Of a DNA stretch of 64,000 nucleotides, positions 43,545 to 51,928 are shown one piece after another. The number at the start of each line of letters is the position of its first letter. Within the stretch, counting starts at the first letter, position 1. A program made the translations under genes and the position numbers. The stretch covers positions 1,488,001 through 1,552,000 of the forward strand of contig JASGHO010000001.1 of NCBI GenBank assembly GCA_047602305.1. Direction: 5' to 3'. The notes under the pieces were generated by a model that worked only from the letters and a program-made list of their open reading frames with translations, had not been told where the DNA came from and searched no databases. The stretch comes from Ancrocorticia sp047602305. Lineage in GTDB: Bacteria; Actinomycetota; Actinomycetes; Actinomycetales; Actinomycetaceae.

Positions 43545-44486
43545 TCACTCATTTCCGTCAGATGTGCCGTATTGCCGATGCCCTTCAACCTCTTCCCCAG
43601 CATCATCAATGAGACGATCATCGTCTCGACTTGGAAGATGAGGCGTCAGAATCTCCATCAGTGCTCCAAGCATACCTTCAAGCATGCGCTCCTTATGGAT
43701 AGCAGCACGGAGCTGCCCTCGCGCTGCCTCCACGGCATTCTCTTTCTGAGCGGCGGAGAAAGCAACAGGGAGTGCAGTTGACGATTTGTAAAGATCGGCA
43801 AGATCGAACAGTAGAGAACGTGCATCTCCGCGGTGGATTACACCCAGAGCCGGGTTAACTGAAATAGCCGCACACGCCGCTGCTGCACAGCCGTAAAGGA
43901 TCGAGTTAATGACATTGAGAGAAGCGTTCACGACATCCTCAGATTTCACATCTCGCCTAAATCCTTGAACCCCATGTTTACGCGCCAACTCTTGGTAGCG
44001 ATTACGCATCGTACGACCTTCAAGACCACGCATCTGCCTGATCGATCCACCCGGCATGTCCTCAATACCGAACTGCTTCTTGTAAAGAACAAGAGCCGCT
44101 TGCCTTTGGTGACGTTCATTCGAGACCAAACGCGCCTGCGCTATCGCCCACTTTGCCGAGGAGGTCAAGGGCGTGGCATGTGAGTACGAGACCGCACCGC
44201 CGGCTCCACTAAACACCACCGTTGCACCTGCACGCGTACACGAGGTGATCGCAGAGTGAGAGATTGTGGTTCCGGGTCCAAGTGAGAGAACCGAAATCCC
44301 ACCTACCGGTATCTGAATCGACCGCCTTGTATTTCTGCCATCAATCTGGCTAAGCGCAACAACTCCGGTCCGATCCTGAATAACATTCGCCCGCTCCAGA
44401 TAGGCAAACGAAATCCTGTCCTCTAAACGAATCTGATGACTCGGAGGAATCTGCGAGAATGCCAACGCTTCATTCGAGTAAGCCAT
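43545..44486 (-). CDS. cas1e: CRISPR integrase Cas1e
   Basis: The 313-residue integrase has the metal ligands E156 (GLEGRTMRNRY), H218 (GVIHRGD) and Asp in LLFDLADLY (D228/D231). The N-terminal beta domain (RISFAYLERANVIQDRTGVVALSQ) and HSAITSCTRAGATVVFSG are typical of subtype I-E. With Cas2 it inserts new spacers at the leader end. It starts 2 bp after cas3. The C-terminal about 20 residues are polar and variable, as in relatives. Confidence 0.97.
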   Translation of the reverse strand: MAYSNEALAFSQIPPSHQIRLEDRISFAYLERANVIQDRTGVVALSQIDGRNTRRSIQIPVGGISVLSLGPGTTISHSAITSCTRAGATVVFSGAGGAVSYSHATPLTSSAKWAIAQARLVSNERHQRQAALVLYKKQFGIEDMPGGSIRQMRGLEGRTMRNRYQELARKHGVQGFRRDVKSEDVVNASLNVINSILYGCAAAACAAISVNPALGVIHRGDARSLLFDLADLYKSSTALPVAFSAAQKENAVEAARGQLRAAIHKERMLEGMLGALMEILTPHLPSRDDDRLIDDAGEEVEGHRQYGTSDGNE

Positions 44487-44488
44487 GT

Positions 44489-47068
44489 CTAGGCCAACTC
44501 CAACCCAGCAAGTCTGCTGTATCGGAACCTAGGACCAACTTCCACAGCCAGTGCCCCCTTCAACGGCCCACGATCGACGGACAAGGCAATTCCATGTTCT
44601 TTAATGGCACCAAGGAACTTCCCTGAGACAGGGAGCACCGCGTCCAAAGCCTTGACCGCTAGCTCCTTGTCCCCACCAGTCACCTTCTGAAGGTCTTCAA
44701 GTGATCCTCCCCAGGCTCCCGGTACCTCAGCTGGATCACCGACTACAACAACTCGGCGCGATTCGGACTCCATTAGTCGCGTCGTCGGATACTCCTCGTC
44801 TGTATCTTTGTCCTTGCGAGCAGCAAACCAGGTGAGCGAACAAAAATCATCAATTGATGTATCAGGGGAAAGTACCTTCGCGAGATTGTTTCGATTCTGC
44901 TCGGCCTTTCGACGTTTGTTCGCGATAGTCACTAGCTCTTCCAGACCATCATCATCCATCTCGTCGAGAGATTTTTCGAGGTCTAACACTCCAGCTTCGA
45001 CGAAGCTCTGCAGGTCACGAGGAAAGGTCATGAGCTCATGCTCTTGAAGAAACGTCCACGCTCGATTCACTTCTGAAGGCAGATATGGCAAGGACGCAGC
45101 TGGCTTGCTCCCACGCAGAACTCGAACAGTTGGCAGTTCAATTCCAGGGATTCTTCCGCTACGTGAAGGATCTGTTCGTCGCCATACTCGTCCCGCTCTT
45201 TGTACCAGCGAAGGTGAGGGAGCCAAGTCAGTCGAGAAAAGATCAAAGTCGATGTCCAGAGATGCTTCCATCGCTTGTGTACCGACGACGATAATTGGTT
45301 CCGTTTTTCCGCTTGGACCGAGCATGGACTCAAGCTGTTGTTCCACTAACTTGCGATGTCCGGCCGTCATACGTGAATGGAGCGCAAGGACGTTCTCACC
45401 TTCTGCTGCGAGATCACTCCCAATCTGCTGTGCTCTTGGGATCTGATTAACGAGAATCCCAATACGGGCATTCGGGAACTGCTTTCGTCGCTTCCTCGCC
45501 CATGCTAGATGGTCTGTCTCGCTCACCGACGCTTGCTCCGGCTCGAATTTGACTTGATACGGCACCATCGAGATTTCCTCAACCGTGCGTCCCTGTTTAC
45601 CAAGGACTTCGGAAGACGGGAACTTCACTGGAGCGTCGTCTTCGAGCGGTACTCCACGATACGAGCTGCTCAACACATTACGCTGCCACTTTGGAAGCGT
45701 TGCAGTCAGTATCGTTACCCGCGCGTTAGTTCTCCCGAGCCACCACAACAAGCTCTCTGCAAGTCGCGTCTGGTAAGGATCGAGTGTATGCGCTTCATCA
45801 ATGACGACGTGTGCATTCGCGAGCGCAAGCAAACGTAGAGGCGTCCATTTGAGGGGAAGGCTGGCCATGATCGCCTGATCAACTGTTGCTACGGAAACGG
45901 GCGCCAGAAGTCTTGCACTTCCGTGCTCCAAGAACTTGGAAGGGAAAAGTCCGTTGGTCAGATCGCCATCAGGAGCGCTCTCAACCGGGACACGATAAAA
46001 GTCGTTGGTACTCGAAAGACCGTGCGCAAGCGAGGCAATATTCGGTGTCCCCTCATAGACAGCTCGAACACGATTCATCATCGCATTCGTCGTCGCTTGT
46101 GTAGGAAGAAGAAAGAGTAGCCGTTCATCGGATGTTGAGTGACGTAGGAGTGCAGCCTCGGTCTTTCCGCTACCTGTTGCCGCCATCGCGAACCAGATGC
46201 CGTCTCCAACGGTCAAAGCCGCGCTTTGCAAAGGGCGAGGCTCGCGATCTTTGAGTATGGCTTCAACAGGATTAGAGATCGGTGAGTACACTCCGACTTG
46301 TTTCTTCACCACTTCCGCGAAGCGGCTGTATTGGCATTCAATCCACTGTTGTGGATTCTCAGAATCCAATGTCCCTTCAGCCATCAATCCTTGCGAAGCA
46401 ATGACAGAATCGGCTTGCGAAGCCAATCGATCAGCGAGCACGATCAGCCCGGCAAGTAACACTGTCACCACAGGACCAACTTCTTTGGGAAGCTCACTTT
46501 CCGCAAGACCAAGCCCTTCCCGAAGGTCCTCAAGAAATGCCTTGCGGGCCTCGCCCCATGCCCCGTCCTTGAGATCCGGAGTCGACAAAACATCAGAAAG
46601 TGAGAAGTCAAAGACCCCGTGATGTCCTAGTACAGCAAGGGAATGCCAGTGCTCCACAGCTGTTTCATTACCATCTTGGATCTCCCCATCCAAGAAGAAG
46701 GCCGACGCCTGTTCATGTCGACGCAAAATGTTTGAGCGTCGAGAATGCCTCCAGAGCTCCTCCCTCCCCAGACCAATTCCCGCTAGTTGATCCCGTACCT
46801 CGGACATCCAGTCTTGCGGAAATTGCGCCGCGTACTGGCCTGAAAACACCGCGTTGGCTTTTCCAACGTCATGGGAACCGACAACATACGCGGTAATACT
46901 TCTAGCACTAGCCCCCAAGGACTCAGACAAAAGTTCCCGTAGCCCGTCCCGCAGCCAGATATCCCACAACACGAGGGCTGCAGCAACGCTATCCCGAAGA
47001 TGCAATGCAAGTGGGTAGCGCTCTTCCAGCCCGTGTTGCTTTCCCCAAATCTCTGGATAGGGCAGCAT
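44489..47068 (-). CDS. cas3: CRISPR nuclease-helicase Cas3
   Basis: About 859 residues from ATG 47068, which overlaps the cas6e TGA (TGATG); the frame's earlier start at 47098 is inside cas6e. The HD nuclease domain comes first (H23 in ALHLRDS, H66-D67 in GSHDVGKA, HH at 149-150). The SF2 helicase follows: Walker A AATGSGKT (296-303), DEAH at 424-427 (VIDEAHTLDPYQ), TILTATLP and VGTQAMEASLDIDFDLFSTDLAPSPSLVQRAGRVWR. Cas3 is recruited by target-bound Cascade to unwind and degrade DNA. All motifs look intact. Confidence 0.97.
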   Translation of the reverse strand: MLPYPEIWGKQHGLEERYPLALHLRDSVAAALVLWDIWLRDGLRELLSESLGASARSITAYVVGSHDVGKANAVFSGQYAAQFPQDWMSEVRDQLAGIGLGREELWRHSRRSNILRRHEQASAFFLDGEIQDGNETAVEHWHSLAVLGHHGVFDFSLSDVLSTPDLKDGAWGEARKAFLEDLREGLGLAESELPKEVGPVVTVLLAGLIVLADRLASQADSVIASQGLMAEGTLDSENPQQWIECQYSRFAEVVKKQVGVYSPISNPVEAILKDREPRPLQSAALTVGDGIWFAMAATGSGKTEAALLRHSTSDERLLFLLPTQATTNAMMNRVRAVYEGTPNIASLAHGLSSTNDFYRVPVESAPDGDLTNGLFPSKFLEHGSARLLAPVSVATVDQAIMASLPLKWTPLRLLALANAHVVIDEAHTLDPYQTRLAESLLWWLGRTNARVTILTATLPKWQRNVLSSSYRGVPLEDDAPVKFPSSEVLGKQGRTVEEISMVPYQVKFEPEQASVSETDHLAWARKRRKQFPNARIGILVNQIPRAQQIGSDLAAEGENVLALHSRMTAGHRKLVEQQLESMLGPSGKTEPIIVVGTQAMEASLDIDFDLFSTDLAPSPSLVQRAGRVWRRTDPSRSGRIPGIELPTVRVLRGSKPAASLPYLPSEVNRAWTFLQEHELMTFPRDLQSFVEAGVLDLEKSLDEMDDDGLEELVTIANKRRKAEQNRNNLAKVLSPDTSIDDFCSLTWFAARKDKDTDEEYPTTRLMESESRRVVVVGDPAEVPGAWGGSLEDLQKVTGGDKELAVKALDAVLPVSGKFLGAIKEHGIALSVDRGPLKGALAVEVGPRFRYSRLAGLELA

Positions 47069-47700
47069 CAGATCGCCCTGACCGTAAGCAGCCCACACCC
47101 GTATGATTTTGCGCGGCCAACACCCTTGACCAACTTCTCTTTCAGAATCGTTTCGTCATCGACGACTGCGATACCGTCAATCGTATCGATCTGGACCACC
47201 TTGCCGTTACCGCTGCGTCGACCCCGTCGATCAGCCCCCAGTACTTCACGTATGTGGTTGTTGATACGGATCTCCTTCAAAGCTCCCGCTAGTCTCTGCT
47301 CGAGCCATTCTGAAATCGTGATAGTTCGATCGTTCTCATCCACAGGAAGTTGATCATCGAGACGAGTTGGTTTCGCTGTTGACCGATTCGTCCGCTGAAT
47401 CCCGTTCACGGCGATTCGAAATTGAACGGTTGTTTCAGAAGAAGGAACGTTCTCGGGCTCTTCCTTCGAGCACGCTCCCGGAGTTGCCACCTCAATTGGT
47501 GTCTCCGACCTAATGAGATACGTGGGAGCCTGCCCTGGAATGGTATCCAATCGGAAGAGAATTCCTTTGGCTTCTCGTGGGGTCTCTGAGTCAATCGTCC
47601 CGAACAAAGCCATCACTTCCCGATGGCGGTTATCCGGGGTGTCGGGACCACGCAAGTGCGTCCTAACCTCGTGTACAGGTACCAAACTGAGGTATGTCAT
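47068..47700 (-). CDS. cas6e: CRISPR pre-crRNA endoribonuclease Cas6e
   Basis: About 210 residues from ATG 47700 (GAGAGG 4 nt upstream). The N-terminus MTYLSLVPVHEVRTHLRG is the Cas6e beta strand, the likely catalytic His is H26 (NRHREVMALFG), and the C-terminus has the glycine-rich loop GVGRAKSYGCGLLTV. It cuts repeat hairpins 8 nt before each spacer and stays in Cascade. It sits first in the leftward operon, apart from the other Cascade genes, which is unusual for I-E. The frame is open to 47850 through the mini-array, but that extension does not match the family. Confidence 0.95.
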   Translation of the reverse strand: MTYLSLVPVHEVRTHLRGPDTPDNRHREVMALFGTIDSETPREAKGILFRLDTIPGQAPTYLIRSETPIEVATPGACSKEEPENVPSSETTVQFRIAVNGIQRTNRSTAKPTRLDDQLPVDENDRTITISEWLEQRLAGALKEIRINNHIREVLGADRRGRRSGNGKVVQIDTIDGIAVVDDETILKEKLVKGVGRAKSYGCGLLTVRAI

Positions 47701-47736
47701 AGCGCCTCTCATCTCCCATTTCTTGTCTCGCAGCAT

Positions 47737-47742
47737 TATTCT
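47737..47742 (+). promoter_or_regulatory. Candidate -10 box for the mini-array RNA
   Basis: TATTCT lies 9 bp before the first mini-array repeat on the plus strand, which would place the start of transcription at about 47748. No convincing -35 box is present, so any promoter here is weak. Confidence 0.3.
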
Positions 47743-47750
47743 TTGAGGTG

Positions 47751-47840
47751 CAGTTCTCCGCGTCAGCGGGGGTTGTTCCTTAACGGAAGTCGGCATCAAG
47801 GATGCCCTCCTACTTTCCTCGCGCCAGCGGGGGCCTTTCC
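47751..47840 (+). CRISPR. Degenerate two-repeat mini-CRISPR in the cas6e-cse1 intergenic region
   Basis: Repeat 1 (47751-47779) differs from the main-array repeat (crRNA sense) at 4 of 29 positions and repeat 2 (47812-47840) at 8. The spacer between them (47780-47811) is exactly 32 nt, so the 29-32-29 geometry is kept. Stem changes preserve pairing by G-U (CTCCGC/GCGGGG and CCTCGC/GCGGGG). The crRNA sense is the plus strand, opposite to the main array. The spacer's first 11 nt (TTAACGGAAGT) match 47882-47892 (TTAACTGAAGT) in the cse1 promoter except at position 6. The probable product is a crRNA-like guide for self-repression. Confidence 0.8.
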
Positions 47841-47849
47841 TTGAAAACA

Positions 47850-47878
47850 AGATTACAGACCAATTTCTTCATTTACAA
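47850..47878 (-). promoter_or_regulatory. Promoter of the cas6e-cas3-cas1-cas2 operon
   Basis: On the minus strand TTGTAA (47878-47873), a 17-nt spacer and TAATCT (47855-47850). Transcription would start near 47843, so the roughly 140-nt 5' UTR runs through the reverse complement of the mini-array before the cas6e ATG at 47700. Confidence 0.6.
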
Positions 47879-47900
47879 GACTTAACTGAAGTAGTATATT
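47872..47900 (+). promoter_or_regulatory. Promoter of the cse1-cse2-cas7-cas5 operon
   Basis: TTTACA (47872-47877), a 17-nt spacer and TATATT (47895-47900), about 40 bp before the cse1 ATG. Its -35 box overlaps that of the divergent promoter. The mini-array seed match lies wholly in the 17-nt spacer. Confidence 0.75.
47882..47892. promoter_or_regulatory. Predicted self-target (seed match) of the mini-array guide
   Basis: TTAACTGAAGT equals mini-array spacer positions 1-11 except position 6. Beyond position 11 there is no further similarity. The 5' flanking trinucleotide on this strand is GAC. Confidence 0.6.
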
Positions 47901-47939
47901 TTCAATCATAAGATCTTCTTTCAGAAAGGAGAATTACCT

Positions 47940-49508
47940 ATGAGTACCAACGCTCTCCGCGACATACCGTGGATAGTCTCCAACGATGGCCTCCTCACTC
48001 CGCGAGAAGCACTGCTTCGAGCACATCAGATTAGCGGCCTCGACCTTAGCCGTCCTGCATTTCAAGTATCCTCCCAATTGCGAATTCTTGTGGCAGTTTT
48101 GGCTATTACTCTTTACAAAAGTGGTGGCAAGTTCGACCTAGAGAATGGCCTCTCCGCCAAGTCAATCGATGAAGCAATTAACGAGATCGGATCCGCCGCA
48201 AATATTGACGATCCTGACCAGCCATTCCTACAACAACCTGCTCTCAAACCGAAGTCGCCAGCGGACAAGACAAGGATCATTGAGCCAGGAGCCGCTTTCC
48301 CGGTCAAGAAGCTATATCCCTCAACTCCACCAGACCAGGCAAATGAATTCTGGCAGCGAGCAAACCCGGATGATCTAGCACTCTCAGCAGCAGAAGCTGT
48401 TATGGCCCTTGCTGTTTTCCACAATTTCGCCCCTGCGGGCAATAACGCCTACGACGGTCAAAAGTGTGTCATGGGCGCTCCCGGGCTTAGATTCCCGGGC
48501 AAAGACAACAGCGCAACCGAGGTCTTGTGGCACGGCTCTTCACTCTTAGAAGCCCTAGCCCTCAACACCCCTCAATCGTTCATTGAGACCTATAGCCTTC
48601 CGGCATGGGCCGACAGGACTGGAACAAGGTCTTGTACAACAACCGAAGAACCTCCGTTATGGCGAGCTACTTGGTCCTCGAACGCTCCAGTTTGCATCTG
48701 GGACGGAACAACTCTGGTAGGAGCACGCTCTGGTGGTATCCCAGAAGCTTGGTACCGCCCATCTATGGGAAAAGCAAAAGACATCCGAAAGAAATGGTGG
48801 GATGACCGGAACACTGAGGATCCTTTCTACTTCTACATCCCAGATGACAAGGGCGTACGCAAGGCACAGCGGCTCGACATCGGCAAAGATCCTACTGCTC
48901 TGGCTGTGGACTGGCTGGCCAAAGGGAAGTTTGACGATCTTCGCAAGTATCGCTCTAGATCACTTCGGTCTCCTCGACCTGATCAGAACCTTCTCTTCCT
49001 ACGCCATCAAATCGGTGGAACAGCATCGAGCCCTTCAATCAGGGCCTCCCTGACGCTCTTCGGCGACCACACCCAATGGTCCCCGAATGAGACCTCTGCT
49101 AGAGAAGTGATCCTATTCGCCGAATTCTTGGAGAGACTTCACTGGACAGTCACCTCCCCATTCAGGAGGTACTCCGTTGGTGACAAACAGAAACTAGCGA
49201 AGACCCCACCGACAACTCCGTTTGCTTTCGATCAGTTGGAGCACCGTCGCCCTGACGCCTCAACCGCTTTTTGGAGGTATGTCAGCGAAGTCTTCGAAGA
49301 ATCACTCAAAGAAATTGACCAACACGGTTACGTATTGGACACAACCCTAGATCGAGTTGGGAATGCCGCTATGCGTGCATTCAACGAAACCCTCGAACCT
49401 CATCTCGCACAAATCGAGCAGCATGCTGCATATGTTCGGAATCATGTTTCGCGGTTTGTTCATTACGCAGTGCAAGGACAAAAGACCGGAGAGGACCAAG
49501 CAACGTGA
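47940..49508 (+). CDS. cse1: Cascade large subunit Cas8e (Cse1)
   Basis: The 522-residue protein starts DIPWIVSNDGLLTPREALLRAH, the Cse1 N-terminal pattern, and contains QPFLQQP, the loop LYPSTPPDQANEFWQR, AEAVMALAVFHNFAPAGNN and a C-terminal four-helix bundle. Cse1 recognises the PAM and recruits Cas3. RBS AAAGGAG lies 8 nt upstream. It overlaps cse2 by a GTGA junction. It is first in the rightward Cascade operon, whose promoter carries the mini-array seed match. Confidence 0.96.
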   Translation: MSTNALRDIPWIVSNDGLLTPREALLRAHQISGLDLSRPAFQVSSQLRILVAVLAITLYKSGGKFDLENGLSAKSIDEAINEIGSAANIDDPDQPFLQQPALKPKSPADKTRIIEPGAAFPVKKLYPSTPPDQANEFWQRANPDDLALSAAEAVMALAVFHNFAPAGNNAYDGQKCVMGAPGLRFPGKDNSATEVLWHGSSLLEALALNTPQSFIETYSLPAWADRTGTRSCTTTEEPPLWRATWSSNAPVCIWDGTTLVGARSGGIPEAWYRPSMGKAKDIRKKWWDDRNTEDPFYFYIPDDKGVRKAQRLDIGKDPTALAVDWLAKGKFDDLRKYRSRSLRSPRPDQNLLFLRHQIGGTASSPSIRASLTLFGDHTQWSPNETSAREVILFAEFLERLHWTVTSPFRRYSVGDKQKLAKTPPTTPFAFDQLEHRRPDASTAFWRYVSEVFEESLKEIDQHGYVLDTTLDRVGNAAMRAFNETLEPHLAQIEQHAAYVRNHVSRFVHYAVQGQKTGEDQAT

Positions 49509-50104
49509 CGTCAACCGCTGACCCCATGTGGCATCAACTCATCACCAAGATTATTAAGATCAGAGAAGACGATCACGCCTTCAGAGCACGGGTCTCTCGC
49601 GGCCTCATAGAGTCCACGGAGCATTATGCGTACCCCTACGTTCTGCCCTACGCAAGAGACTCACGCGAGCACCGGGCTCTCCTGCGCGCTGCAGCCATTG
49701 CTGCATCACACACCAAGCTTCGCGCAGCAGAAAAAGATGAATTGCAGCCGATTGGGAAGGCTCTTGCTCAGATGTCATTCATTCGAGCAAGTGAAGCTGG
49801 CGTACGCATTAACGCTGACCAGCCATTCCCAGACCCTGCACAGCCTGACGTTTTCTCTCAGAGAATCGCCTCGCTCTCGCAGCTGCCTCTCGACGACGCC
49901 GCCCTTGCTATTGATCGTCTTCTCACGATCGGCGAGACACTAGACCGGCGGCCTGCTGTGGACTACTACCGGTTAACGAGAACCCTTCTTCACTGGGGAA
50001 ATGGGATCTCATCCAAGTCCCTCACCATGAGACGTTCCATCCAGAAAGACTTCTACTCCGGGACCGGTCGCCACCTCACTTCTACCGACACCCCAGAATC
50101 CTGA
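49505..50104 (+). CDS. cse2: Cascade small subunit Cas11e (Cse2)
   Basis: The 199-residue helical protein starts at GTG 49505, overlapping the cse1 stop. It has the family pattern EHYAYPYVLPYARDSREHRALLRAAAIAASH, LAQMSFIRASEAGVRINADQ, RIASLSQLPLDDAALAIDRLLTIG and DYYRLTRTLLHWGNGISSKSL. Two copies form the belly of Cascade and stabilise the R-loop. Length is typical. Confidence 0.95.
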   Translation: MTSTADPMWHQLITKIIKIREDDHAFRARVSRGLIESTEHYAYPYVLPYARDSREHRALLRAAAIAASHTKLRAAEKDELQPIGKALAQMSFIRASEAGVRINADQPFPDPAQPDVFSQRIASLSQLPLDDAALAIDRLLTIGETLDRRPAVDYYRLTRTLLHWGNGISSKSLTMRRSIQKDFYSGTGRHLTSTDTPES

Positions 50105-50145
50105 CATACATTCAATCTTCATCGCAGACACAGAAAGACATCAAC

Positions 50146-51207
50146 ATGCCCAAGAATCTGACCATCCACAAGCTCTCCTCAGTGCCTTACAACAATCTCA
50201 ACCGAGATGACACGGGCACGCCCAAGCGAATCCACCAAGGCGGCGTACTTCGTGCGATGCTCTCCTCCCAGTCGATCAAGCGGGCCATTCGCGTGGACTA
50301 CGAAGAGAACTCACTTAACCGCTCTGTTCGTTCAGCAAATCTCGCCGACCTCGTGGCAACACGTGCACAAGAGATCAATCCCGAACTAGATCCAAAGGAA
50401 GCCCTCAAGGCAGCCAAGAAACTTATTGGAGCGCTAACCAAAGCCTCCGAATCCACTGAAGGCGAAGCCGGACGCTCCGCTTGGCTCTCTGCCGAAGAAT
50501 TGGAGATCGCAGCTTTCAACGTTGCGAACAACTCCGAAGACAGCTTCATCGAGCCTGGAAAGACCGGCGCTCTCGCTATCGCTTCCTTTGGCCGTATGTT
50601 CGCCGCCAAGCAAGATTTGGGCACGGAAGCAGCGCTAAGTGTGTCACCGGCAGTTTCCACACACCAAGCTCTCATTGAGATGGACTATTTCTCCACGGTG
50701 GATGACAGCCCTTCCGAAAAGCAAGGAGCGGGTGCCACTTACCTCGGCGTCGCCGCCTACACCACCGCAGTGGTCTACCAGACCATCACGATCGACAAGG
50801 AACAACTCCGCCGCTCGTGGACAGGGCTGGAAAAGGAAGATGCTCGCAAGATGCTATCGGACCTCGTCCGGTCAATCGTCTACAAGCTGCCCCGAGGCAA
50901 GGCGCATGGAACAGCCCCGTACACCTACCCCTTAGTTGTTCTAGCGGAGGAGCAAAACTACCGCACATCGTACGACTTCGAGACGCCTGTCCAAGCAGGT
51001 AAAGACGGCGGATTTGCCGCCAACTCGATCGAGAAGCTTGCCGCTCAGCGAGCCGCGGCGGCCAACTTCGATCCGAACAACTTCGGATCAGTGACAGCAC
51101 TTTCTGGTACAGCAGATTCAGATCTCTTGGCTAAATTCGATCTCGAGCCCAAGCCTCTGGATGACTTCATCAGCACCGTTGTCGACTGGATTCTGACCAA
51201 TGACTGA
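50146..51207 (+). CDS. cas7e: Cascade backbone subunit Cas7e (Cse4/CasC)
   Basis: The 353-residue protein starts NLTIHKLSSVPYNNLNRDDTGTPKRIHQGGVLRAMLSSQSIKRAIR, the Cas7e start. ALSVSPAVSTHQALIEMDYFSTVDD and GAGATYLGVAAYTTAVVYQTITID follow, then LPRGKAHGTAPYTYPLVVLAEE. Six copies hold the crRNA and fold out every sixth base, which is why position 6 of a guide is not read. It overlaps cas5e by 8 bp. Confidence 0.96.
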   Translation: MPKNLTIHKLSSVPYNNLNRDDTGTPKRIHQGGVLRAMLSSQSIKRAIRVDYEENSLNRSVRSANLADLVATRAQEINPELDPKEALKAAKKLIGALTKASESTEGEAGRSAWLSAEELEIAAFNVANNSEDSFIEPGKTGALAIASFGRMFAAKQDLGTEAALSVSPAVSTHQALIEMDYFSTVDDSPSEKQGAGATYLGVAAYTTAVVYQTITIDKEQLRRSWTGLEKEDARKMLSDLVRSIVYKLPRGKAHGTAPYTYPLVVLAEEQNYRTSYDFETPVQAGKDGGFAANSIEKLAAQRAAAANFDPNNFGSVTALSGTADSDLLAKFDLEPKPLDDFISTVVDWILTND

Positions 51208-51928
51208 GTCCATCTATCTCAGGCTCTCTGGTCCTCTTCAGTCCTGGGCAGGGCCACGAGTCACCGGAAACGTGGTCCGCTCCGAGCCGCGTCCTACCCG
51301 GAGCGGGCTGGAAGGTCTTCTCGCCGGAGCATTGGGGTGGCCACAGAACGAGTGGGAAGACTGGATCCATTCCGTGACACTAACTGTGCGTTCTGACCGT
51401 CCAGGAAGCCGCATTGATGAGTTTCAGACGATCAACCCTCGCGATGAAGATCTGAAGTACCAACAACGTGCTTACCTACTCTCCTTCGGAAAGCGTTGGA
51501 GCAAACGCGCTCATTTCACACCAGACGGTCAGAACAAGACCTCAATCGTCAATCGAACATACATCTCAGATGCCGAGTTCCTTGTCGAGATCCAAGACTC
51601 TGACCATTTCAGTGCACTCGTCGATGCAGCGCGGAGTCCCTTCTTCACGACCTATCTCGGTAGAAAAGCCTTTGCTCCCACATTCCCGTTCCTACTAGGT
51701 ATCGGGGAGTCTAGCTTACTGGAAACACTGCCAACTCCACGGCGTCGCCAGCCAAGCCACTCCTACCGAAATGAATACTTCGATGCCCTTCCCGATTCCG
51801 AGAAAGCACATCTAAGAATCGATTCACTCGGTCCTGATACATCCAAAGATTGGCACTTCACGGATGTAGACGAACTACCACGCGAGGAATGGCTCGATCA
51901 CGTCGCCACCACCCTTTCGAGGGGATAA
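51200..51928 (+). CDS. cas5e: Cascade subunit Cas5e (CasD)
   Basis: The 242-residue protein begins SIYLRLSGPLQSWAGPRVTGNVVRSEPRPTRSGLEGLLAGALGW, the Cas5 RAMP start. IDEFQTINP, NKTSIVNRTYISDAEFLVEI and FTTYLGRKAFAPTFPFLLGI are subtype I-E motifs. It caps the 5' handle of the crRNA. It is the last gene of the Cascade operon; in most I-E loci cas6e would follow, but here it is elsewhere. A terminator follows at 51961. Confidence 0.95.
   Translation: MTESIYLRLSGPLQSWAGPRVTGNVVRSEPRPTRSGLEGLLAGALGWPQNEWEDWIHSVTLTVRSDRPGSRIDEFQTINPRDEDLKYQQRAYLLSFGKRWSKRAHFTPDGQNKTSIVNRTYISDAEFLVEIQDSDHFSALVDAARSPFFTTYLGRKAFAPTFPFLLGIGESSLLETLPTPRRRQPSHSYRNEYFDALPDSEKAHLRIDSLGPDTSKDWHFTDVDELPREEWLDHVATTLSRG

Noticed and set aside
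47701..47850. N-terminal extension of cas6e through the mini-array
   Set aside because: The frame is open, but the Cas6e family begins at MTYLSLV (ATG 47700, with RBS), and the extension is reverse-complement repeat sequence.
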